Shown here one piece after another: positions 57,312 to 64,000 of a DNA stretch of 64,000 nt; within the stretch, counting starts at the first letter, position 1, and every line of letters starts with the position of its first letter. A model generated the notes under the pieces. The model was given only the letters and a program-made list of their open reading frames with translations. It was not told the DNA's origin and made no database searches. The DNA comes from Bacteroidetes bacterium OLB12 (GTDB taxonomy: Bacteria; Bacteroidota; Bacteroidia; Cytophagales; Cyclobacteriaceae): assembly GCA_001567185.1 (NCBI GenBank), contig LNFR01000087.1:1-64000 (forward strand). Direction: 5' to 3'. A program made the translations under genes and the position numbers.

Positions 57312-57778
57312 TACTCTTTCGTTTCTTTAGATTCTGATTTAGCCGCCTCAACCTTTGCAGGCATGCGGTCAACTGTTAATGTTACGTGATTGGATCTTTT
57401 GCGTACGCGATGGGCACGGCCTTGTGGAGCGGGTCTTAAGCGCTTCAGGATACGGCCACCATCAACAAATACTTCTTTTACAAAAAGATCTGCCTCTTCC
57501 AGCTTTACATCGCTGTTTTTGGCTTCCCAGCTGCTAATGGCAGAAAGTAATAACTTCTCCATTTTAGCTGCCGGATGCTTGGCTTCAAACTTCAGCATGT
57601 TTAAAGCTTTGCTCACTCTTTCGCCACGGATCATATCCGCCACCAGGCGCATTTTACGTGGTGAAGAGGGAACATCTTTCAAATATGCGGTAGCAGGACC
57701 TTGCTTGGCAGCTTCTTTAACTGCCTTAATTTTCTCCCGCTTTACAACCGATTTTTTCTTTTTCTTAATTGTTTCCAT
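57311..57778 (-). CDS. rplV: Ribosomal protein L22
   Basis: 155 aa with a Lys-rich N-terminal extension ([16 protein letters not shown]) before the core ([19 protein letters not shown]) and [19 protein letters not shown]. The extra ends lie near the exit tunnel. Intact. Confidence 0.96.
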   Translation of the reverse strand: METIKKKKKSVVKREKIKAVKEAAKQGPATAYLKDVPSSPRKMRLVADMIRGERVSKALNMLKFEAKHPAAKMEKLLLSAISSWEAKNSDVKLEEADLFVKEVFVDGGRILKRLRPAPQGRAHRVRKRSNHVTLTVDRMPAKVEAAKSESKETKE

Positions 57779-57808
57779 TGTTCAGGAATCTTGTGTTAAC
57801 CTGATTAC

Positions 57809-58078
57809 TTAAGCCTTGTTATTACCTGAGTGGCCCTTGAACGTACGGGTGGGTGCAAACTCACCTAACTTATGTCCTACCATATTCTCCGTTACATATA
57901 CCGGTATAAACTTGTTACCATTATGCACGGCAAACGTATGACCAATACAATCCGGAGTAATAGTAGATCTGCGAGACCAGGTTTTGATTACTGACTTCTT
58001 ACCTGATTGTTCCATTACCGCTACCTTTTTGGCGAGGCGGGCATCTAAATAAGGACCTTTTTTAACTGACCTTCCCAT
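57809..58078 (-). CDS. rpsS: Ribosomal protein S19
   Basis: 89 aa: [39 protein letters not shown] and [18 protein letters not shown]. Intact. Confidence 0.97.
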   Translation of the reverse strand: MGRSVKKGPYLDARLAKKVAVMEQSGKKSVIKTWSRRSTITPDCIGHTFAVHNGNKFIPVYVTENMVGHKLGEFAPTRTFKGHSGNNKA

Positions 58079-58084
58079 AACTTA

Positions 58085-58908
58085 TTATTTCTTCCTTCTT
58101 GCAATGATTAAACCATCCGAATACTTCTTCGGGTGACGTGTCTTCTTACCTTTAGCAAGTAACCCTTTGCGCGATCTTGGGTGACCACCCGATGCACGAC
58201 CTTCACCACCACCCATTGGATGATCTACCGGGTTCATTGCTACCGCGCGGGTACGAGGGCGAATGCCTCTCCACCGGCTACGACCAGCCTTACCCACACT
58301 TTCATTCATGTGCTCGGCATTTGAAACTGCTCCTACTGTAGCCAGGCAGTTTACCAATACATTGCGCAACTCGCCCGAAGGCATTTTGAGGGTAGCATAA
58401 CCGCTTTCGCGGGCAACCAACTGAACAAACGCACCTGCACTACGGGCAATAGCTGCACCGGTTCCAGGCTTAATTTCTACGTTGTGAATAATTGTACCCA
58501 CCGGAATTTTAGAAAGCGGCAATGCATTACCAACTTCCGGTGCAATGTCCTCGCCAGACAATACGGTCTGTCCTACTTTAATTCCTTGCGGAGCCAGAAT
58601 ATAGGATTTGAACCCATCTGCATAAAATAGTTTTGCAATACGCGCAGTGCGGGTAGGATCGTACTCAATCGATTTTACAACGGCAGGAATTCCGAAACGA
58701 TCGCGTTTAAAATCGATCAAACGGATTTTTGCTTATGTCCACCGCCAATGTAACGCATGGTTAAACGACCATTGCTATTGCGGCCACCTGTTTTCTTGAT
58801 AGTAACTACCAACGATTTTTCAGGTTTGCTTTCTGTGATATCCTCGAAACCAGGTGACAACCGGTGACGGGTGCCTGCTGTTACGGGTCTAAGTTTTTTC
58901 AACGCCAT
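58085..58908 (-). CDS. rplB: Ribosomal protein L2 (one frameshift)
   Basis: Core 50S protein of the peptidyl transferase centre, about 274 aa. The N-terminal part ([20 protein letters not shown] to GGGHKQK) and the C-terminal part ([14 protein letters not shown] to the [18 protein letters not shown] loop with the conserved His) are in different frames. Adding one A to the A5 run near 58728 joins them as [18 protein letters not shown]2 is indispensable and single copy, so this is one of the clearest signs of consensus error in the window. Confidence 0.96.
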
Positions 58909-58918
58909 TGTTCAGAAA

Positions 58919-59206
58919 TTATACGTTGCTATAAAAATCAATTACTTCACCAGCAGCCAATGTTACAATGGCCTTCTTGTAGCTGGGCTTACGTCCTGAC
59001 AATACACCGGCTTTTGTAAAGCGGCTCTTGAATTTGCCCAGTACATTTATCGTGTTTACGCGTTCTACGTTTACACCATACATTTTTTCTACTGCATTCT
59101 TGATTTCAACCTTGTTGGCAGCGGCATCTACGATGAAACCGTACTTGCCCTTTTCATTCAGGGATGAAACTTTCTCAGTAACCAGGGGTTGTTTTAAGAT
59201 ACTCAT
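58919..59206 (-). CDS. rplW: Ribosomal protein L23
   Basis: 95 aa: MSILKQPLVTEKVSSLNEKG and GVNVERVNTINVLGKFKSR. Exit-tunnel protein and trigger factor/SRP dock. Intact. Confidence 0.96.
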   Translation of the reverse strand: MSILKQPLVTEKVSSLNEKGKYGFIVDAAANKVEIKNAVEKMYGVNVERVNTINVLGKFKSRFTKAGVLSGRKPSYKKAIVTLAAGEVIDFYSNV

Positions 59207-59207
59207 G

Positions 59208-59840
59208 TTACTGTTTGTTTAAAAGGTTGTCGATCTTTGAAAGAGAACTCTCCACCAGAATAATCTGCTCGGCATTGATCACATCGTAGGTATTGATCTG
59301 ATCGGCTGTAATAATTTTCGAGTTCTGAATATTACGCCCTGAAAGCACAATGTTCTTTTTAACTTCAGGAAGAACCACCAGAGTCTTCTTATCCTGTACG
59401 GATAAAGACTTTAACAGGCTTATATACTGTTTTGTCTTAGGAGCTTCAAAATTGAAATCCTCTACAACAGCAATCTGGTTATCTTTTGCTTTATAAGTAA
59501 GTGCTGACCTGCGAGCCAGATCTTTTACTTTCTTATTCAACTTGAATGAATAGTCGCGAGGAGTAGGACCAAAAATACGGCCACCCCCTTTGAATTGAGG
59601 GTTCTTGATGTTACCCGCACGGGCGCCACCTGTTCCTTTCTGCTTCTTTAACTTCTTGGATGAACCAGAAATTTCGTTACGCTGCTTGGACTTGTGTGTT
59701 CCCTGGCGTTTGTTAGCCAAAAAACTCTTCACATCCAACCATATAGCATGATCATTCGGCTCTATGCCAAACACCTCTGAGGTTAGGCTCACCTTGCGGC
59801 CTGTACTTTCCCCGCTCTGTTTTACAACTGCTATTTCCAT
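59208..59840 (-). CDS. rplD: Ribosomal protein L4
   Basis: 210 aa: [40 protein letters not shown] and [19 protein letters not shown]. Its start overlaps the rplC stop by one base. In some bacteria L4 represses the S10 operon; no leader evidence for that was found here. Confidence 0.97.
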   Translation of the reverse strand: MEIAVVKQSGESTGRKVSLTSEVFGIEPNDHAIWLDVKSFLANKRQGTHKSKQRNEISGSSKKLKKQKGTGGARAGNIKNPQFKGGGRIFGPTPRDYSFKLNKKVKDLARRSALTYKAKDNQIAVVEDFNFEAPKTKQYISLLKSLSVQDKKTLVVLPEVKKNIVLSGRNIQNSKIITADQINTYDVINAEQIILVESSLSKIDNLLNKQ

Positions 59841-60472
59841 TACTTCTGCAGGATTATGGTTGAATTCTTTGCACCAGGTACTGAACCGCTGACCAAAATC
59901 AAATTCTTATCAGCTAAGATCTTTACCACTTTCAGGTTGGTAACCTTTACACGATCGTTACCCATACGGCCCGGCAAACGCTTGCCTTTGATTACCCGGG
60001 AAGCAAACGATGCGTTACCCATTGAACCTGGCGCTCTTAAACGGTTATGCTGTCCGTGAGTCTGACCACCCACACCACTAAAACCGTGGCGCTTAACAAC
60101 ACCCTGAAAGCCTTTCCCTTTCGAAGTGCCCACTGCATCTACGAAGTCACCTTCAGCAAATACATCTTGTACTTTAATCTCCTTACCTAATTCTACAATA
60201 CCTTCAAACTCCTTGCGGAAGTCTCTGAATTCAACTGTAGATTTCTTGGGGCTGGTGTTGGCTTTTTTGAAATGACCAACCAGCGGCTTGGGAGTATTCT
60301 TTTCCTTACGCTCTGCGAAGGAAAGCTGCACAGCCCGGTATCCGTCAGTCTCAGCGTTTTTAACCTGAGTGACAACACAAGGGCCTGCTTCAATGACCGT
60401 TACCGCGATATTCTGGCCATCTTCGCCAAAAACGCTGGTCATTCCTACTTTTCGTCCGATAATTCCAGGCAT
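59840..60472 (-). CDS. rplC: Ribosomal protein L3
   Basis: 210 aa: [40 protein letters not shown] and [20 protein letters not shown]. First gene of the ribosomal block in this window. rpsJ, usually just upstream, is absent. Confidence 0.97.
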   Translation of the reverse strand: MPGIIGRKVGMTSVFGEDGQNIAVTVIEAGPCVVTQVKNAETDGYRAVQLSFAERKEKNTPKPLVGHFKKANTSPKKSTVEFRDFRKEFEGIVELGKEIKVQDVFAEGDFVDAVGTSKGKGFQGVVKRHGFSGVGGQTHGQHNRLRAPGSMGNASFASRVIKGKRLPGRMGNDRVKVTNLKVVKILADKNLILVSGSVPGAKNSTIILQK

Positions 60473-60535
60473 GGTTGAAACCTATTTTACTTGTTTTTAA
60501 TCCGTTTTGCGGGTTTTGCTCTGCAAAAAGGACTG

Positions 60536-60566
60536 CAAAGATAGGAACTAATGTGTAGCTACCAAG
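60536..60566 (-). promoter_or_regulatory. Promoter of the ribosomal super-operon, upstream of rplC
   Basis: On the minus strand: CTTG (60566-60563), a 19-nt spacer, TATCTTTG (60543-60536), about 64 bp before the rplC start. The same TATCTTTGCAG word occurs at the internal promoter before rpsH. The upstream stretch to 60762 is AT-rich with no gene or other clear signal. Confidence 0.65.
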
Positions 60567-60762
60567 AGGGGGTTTCAAAAAAATAATGGAATGGCTGATT
60601 CCAAAATCTAATTAATGAAAATTAAACTTATAAAATACTCATTATCAAAACTATAAACACATACTCAGATACATTGTACTAAATCTGAAAATCGCAGGAC
60701 CACAGGGTTTCAGCAACCTTAAAAAGGTCTTATTTTTCGGCCTGTTGCCTGTTTCTGAAATC

Positions 60763-61773
60763 ATGAAGAAATCTTCCCCCAGTTTGGTCTTGCTGTTCCT
60801 AACCACCGGTTTGGGGGTGCTTTTTTTAACAAACATTTCGCTGGGAAGTGTTTCCATTCCTATAAAAGAGATTCTAAGAGCCCTGTTTTCGGATACCGGA
60901 ACCGCCTCAGAAATTCTTTGGCAATTCCGATTACCAAAAGCCTTAACCTGCATACTGGCTGGAAGTGCCCTGGCAACGGGCGGGTTGCTGATGCAAACCC
61001 TGTTTCGAAACCCCATGGCCGGGCCTGATGTATTGGGCCTTACCTCTGGCGCCAGTTTATTTGTTGCACTTTTGCTGATGGCCGGTCAATACAGCGGGCT
61101 CGCTTTTATTCAGGGCCCCTGGAGTGTAGCCCTTGCTGCGAGCCTTGGCGGAGCAACCGTTTTCATCCTTATTATAGGTATAGCCCGCTACGTTCAGGAC
61201 AATACAGCTCTATTAATAGTGGGGCTTATGATCAGCGCAGCTACTTCTTCTGTTGTAAGTGTGCTTCAATTCACCAGCCAGGCAAACGACCTGCAGACAT
61301 TTATGATTTGGATGCTGGGTAGTGTGGGCAGTACCAACTGGTCGGAAATAATAGTACTTGCCCTAATTGTAGTTGCGGGGCTGGCTATAAGTATGACCAT
61401 GATTAAAGCGCTTAACGGAATGTTATTAGGCGAAAGTTATGCGGTAAGTCTTGGTATCAATATAAAACAAGGCCGAATTATCATTGTACTTATTACCGGT
61501 ATGATGGTTGGTGCCGTAACTGCCTTTTGTGGTCCTATTGCATTTGTGGGGCTTGCTGTACCACACCTGGTGCGGCTGATCCTGCCCACAACAAATCACA
61601 AAACCTTACTTCCGGCTGTATGCCTGGGGGGTGCCACCTTGTTATTATTATGTGATATACTTGCACAACTTCCCGGAAGCACCCAAGTACTTCCACTCAA
61701 TGCCATCACCTCATTAATTGGTGCACCAATAGTAATCTGGATGGTAATTAAAGCAAAACGAATCAGTGTCTGA
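60763..61773 (+). CDS. FecCD-family ABC transporter permease (iron/haem/cobalamin type)
   Basis: About 336 aa from ATG 60763 (MKKSSPSLVLLFLTTGLGV) with about ten membrane helices. Family motifs include LPKALTCILAGSALATGGLLMQ, FRNPMAGPDVLGLTSGAS and the C-terminal CGPIAFVGLAVPHLVR coupling region. It imports a metal chelate from the periplasm with the ATPase encoded next. No substrate-binding protein or TonB receptor is in the window. Its last 8 bp overlap the ATPase start. Confidence 0.92.
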   Translation: MKKSSPSLVLLFLTTGLGVLFLTNISLGSVSIPIKEILRALFSDTGTASEILWQFRLPKALTCILAGSALATGGLLMQTLFRNPMAGPDVLGLTSGASLFVALLLMAGQYSGLAFIQGPWSVALAASLGGATVFILIIGIARYVQDNTALLIVGLMISAATSSVVSVLQFTSQANDLQTFMIWMLGSVGSTNWSEIIVLALIVVAGLAISMTMIKALNGMLLGESYAVSLGINIKQGRIIIVLITGMMVGAVTAFCGPIAFVGLAVPHLVRLILPTTNHKTLLPAVCLGGATLLLLCDILAQLPGSTQVLPLNAITSLIGAPIVIWMVIKAKRISV

Positions 61774-62735
61774 GCAAGGAAACATAGCGCTCCATACTAC
61801 CAATCTGCACGTTGGGTATAAGAAAGGCCACCAAACCCAGGTATTGTTTGAGCCTCTAAATATCCAACTTATACAAGGCGAATTGGTTTGCTTTATGGGC
61901 TCCAATGGCGTTGGCAAAACAACGCTGATCAAAACACTTGCCGGTATTTATCCGCCTTTGGGTGGCTCCGTTACCCATCAATACCCCGTAGCTATTGTAC
62001 TAACAGATAAAATATCCGGAGGCCTGATGACTGTACGTGATTTGGTAACGTATGGCCGCTATCCGCATCTTAACCGGTGGCTAACCCTCCAAGACCAGGA
62101 CCATCGGTTAATTGATAATGCCTTAAGGCTGGTGCATCTCCAATCGATTGAAAACAAGCAGTTGAATCAATTAAGTGATGGGCAATTGCAAATGGCGATG
62201 ATCGCGAAAGCCCTTGCACAGGATACCAACATGCTTTTGCTGGATGAACCCACTGCGCATCTTGATCTTAATAACCGGGTAGAAATCATGAACCTGCTGC
62301 GCACCCTTGCACGCGAGGAAGGAAAAACCATTCTGGTTGCCACGCATGAACTAGACCTGGCGTTGCAAACTGCCGATAAAATCTGGCTTGCAACCCAAGA
62401 CCAAAAAATTGTTGAGGGTATGCCCGAGACTGGTGCTGGATGGCACCTTTGACCGTGTCTTTCAATTAAAAGGGTTTGATTTAAAAACAGGTAAAATAGC
62501 ACACCTCCCCTATCGCAAAATAGCTGTTCAGCTTGCAGGAGTGGGGCCAGAATTTCTATGGACAAAAAATGCGTTGGAACGAAGCGGATATGAAATAACA
62601 AGCAATGCCTCTATCAAAATTTTGGTAGTCATTCATCAGGAGGGAGCATCGTTTCGGATTGAGGCAGCCGGTATTCAAAAAGAATTCTCCACTCTCAAAG
62701 AATTAATTGCTGTATTAAATAATATGGAGAACTAA
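61766..62735 (+). CDS. ABC transporter ATP-binding protein (FecE/FhuC type) with C-terminal extension
   Basis: About 323 aa, GTG start at 61766. The nucleotide-binding domain has Walker A GSNGVGKTTL, a signature-like QLSDGQLQMAMIAKALAQ, Walker B MLLLDEPTAHLD and the H-loop VATHELDL. A single extra base near 62425 breaks the frame after EGMPE; removing it gives LVLDGTFDRVFQLKGFDLK and an extension of about 90 residues. The extension seems normal for Bacteroidota homologues. Energises uptake through the FecCD-type permease. Confidence 0.9.
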
Positions 62736-63985
62736 TAATCAATCAGCTCATCTCCCGGTTCATAGTCGAGGTAATAGATTACCAGGTTGCACATTTCGTC
62801 TGTTGAATTCCAACCGTAACCAATATCCTTAGGCGGTGTGTTGGGATTCATGGGGTTTTCGGAAGTGTTATCATATTTTGCTTCCACCCGAATGCGCGAA
62901 CCAGCAGGAATTTTTATGAGTTGCTTGAATTGATAGGTGGTTTGCCAGTTAAAATCCCAATTGTCTATTTTGATGAGCTGAATTTTTTCGCCCGCGGGTG
63001 TAATGGCATAAGCCAAAAATGATTTTCCTATAAAATGCATGTGCGGCATAATCGAAATTAACGATAGGTCATTCCGCACCGGGTAATCCATGTAAAAGGT
63101 TGGTTTGCGCTCGGCTTCAATAAAAAACGGCTGATTCCGGATATCACTCTCCTTTAGTGTTAATGTTTTTACTTCGCGATTAACCGGGGTTTTAGCATAG
63201 TATAAGTTTACCACCGACTGGTCTTTTTGAATGCTCGATGTAGGCGAGTAGTGAATATTCAGAATCAGGTCGGCCCCTTGCGGAATCTTTTTAGCAGTTC
63301 CTGGCGGGAAAAATATTTTCGTGTTTCCCGGAACCCATCCGTAAAGAAATTCATCGGCTAAGGGAATCACCTGAAATTCTTTGACACGGGGATCCAACTC
63401 GCTCATTCCATCAATCCCTCTGATTTTTTGGGTGGAGTCAACCATGACGCGGCTGTGATGAACCTGCCTGCGATTACCCGGTACAAATTCGATCGCAGCT
63501 ATGTAGGTATTAGCCGTAAGGTTAGTTGGAATAACAAAAAACCGAAAGTCTTCCTTGGCCTGATCGGTAAGTTGATAGCTGGTTACCATGGGCAGGGTAA
63601 GGTCTGGTTTTATGTTTTGTTCTGATGTTGAAAAAGATTTTGATTTGCTCTTTTTACCCTTAGGCATACCCGCTGCTAACCACTTCTGAATAAGATCAAT
63701 CTCTGCCTGTGCCAGCGTTGTTTGGTTTCTGAAAATCTGAAGATCAGGGTCTGCCTTCCAGGGAGGCATATATCGGGTTTTAGTTACATGCCCAATAAAA
63801 TTACCTTTGGCTGCAACTTCGTTATACGTTTGTAAACTGAAGGGGCCAATTCCTCCAGGTTTATGACAAGAGATACAGTTCTTAGCAAGAAGCGGTTGAA
63901 TATCCTTGTAATAGGTTGGCTTGGTTTGGCCGATGCACCACGCGTGGCTAAAGATCAGAACAAAACATAACACGTGTTGTTGCAT
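62732..63985 (-). CDS. Cytochrome c-copper monooxygenase-like (PHM fold) secreted protein
   Basis: 417 aa with a signal peptide (VLCFVLIFSHAWCIG). The N-terminal about 100 residues form a cytochrome c domain with one haem motif, NCISCHKPGG, and a Met candidate in TRYMPPWKAD. The remainder fits the copper type II ascorbate-dependent monooxygenase pair of jelly-rolls: RQVHHSRVMV, MPHMHFIGKSF and a late Met (STDEMCN) could supply copper ligands. In such fusions the haem may deliver electrons to the copper site. The substrate is unknown. It converges on the ABC ATPase gene with a 4-bp overlap. Confidence 0.82.
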   Translation of the reverse strand: MQQHVLCFVLIFSHAWCIGQTKPTYYKDIQPLLAKNCISCHKPGGIGPFSLQTYNEVAAKGNFIGHVTKTRYMPPWKADPDLQIFRNQTTLAQAEIDLIQKWLAAGMPKGKKSKSKSFSTSEQNIKPDLTLPMVTSYQLTDQAKEDFRFFVIPTNLTANTYIAAIEFVPGNRRQVHHSRVMVDSTQKIRGIDGMSELDPRVKEFQVIPLADEFLYGWVPGNTKIFFPPGTAKKIPQGADLILNIHYSPTSSIQKDQSVVNLYYAKTPVNREVKTLTLKESDIRNQPFFIEAERKPTFYMDYPVRNDLSLISIMPHMHFIGKSFLAYAITPAGEKIQLIKIDNWDFNWQTTYQFKQLIKIPAGSRIRVEAKYDNTSENPMNPNTPPKDIGYGWNSTDEMCNLVIYYLDYEPGDELIDY

Positions 63986-64000
63986 AACCTAATGCTGGTG

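Noticed and set aside
57355..57812. Plus-strand ORFs antisense to rplV
   Set aside because: They are shadows of a strongly conserved ribosomal gene.
58717..58908. Separate small protein upstream of rplB
   Set aside because: It is the L2 N-terminus, split by one missing A.

Overview
The window is chromosomal DNA of a member of the Bacteroidota, most likely Cytophagales-like. The evidence is the Bacteroidota promoter grammar (TTTG about 19-20 nt upstream of TAnnTTTG), weak or absent Shine-Dalgarno sites, many small lipoproteins and outer-membrane barrels, and housekeeping proteins of Bacteroidota type. No tRNA, rRNA, CRISPR array or intact transposase was seen.

Layout. (1) 1-2190: an AT-rich accessory block with an HTH-fused C5 DNA methyltransferase, the 5' part of a probable partner restriction enzyme that overlaps it by ATGA, and a palindromic operator sitting on the methyltransferase promoter; a hairpin-rich non-coding block follows. 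(2) 2189-19732: housekeeping genes (udk; a DHH phosphoesterase/FKBP/FKBP/rdgB operon; ndk, gcvP, a MASE1 histidine kinase coupled to a DUF3299-like gene, an M28 peptidase, sdaAA, a DUF4143 ATPase behind two inverted repeats, upp, an M42-like peptidase and a MATE pump). (3) 19704-22446: a tight three-gene surface-protein cassette. Its first gene is a lipoprotein whose start codon is separated from the signal peptide by a heptanucleotide tandem repeat, so it is a candidate phase-variable gene. (4) 22634-45851: thioesterase, M24 peptidase, PlsC, gatC, a large membrane-TPR protein, gcvT, comB, an amidohydrolase, a MazG-like enzyme, pccB, ppx, a MuiA-like protein, an Ldh2-type dehydrogenase, an M19 dipeptidase, a DivIC/FtsB-like protein, eno and carA. 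(5) 46007-60472: the S10-spc-alpha ribosomal super-operon on the minus strand from rplC to rplQ, with secY, map, infA and rpoA, an internal promoter before rpsH and a clear terminator after rplQ; rpsJ is not at its head. (6) 60763-63985: an iron/haem-type ABC permease and ATPase, then a cytochrome c-copper monooxygenase-like fusion.

Two cross-cutting observations matter. First, more than twenty genes, including essential single-copy ones (rplB, secY, map, eno), carry single-base frameshifts, mostly in homopolymers, and each can be repaired by adding or removing one base. This looks like long-read consensus error, not gene decay, so I annotate full-length genes across the breaks. Second, three families of roughly 130-bp elements with terminal inverted repeats share an internal GTCATCGCGG/CCGCGATGAC word and occupy intergenic sites. 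They look like non-autonomous MITE-type elements.
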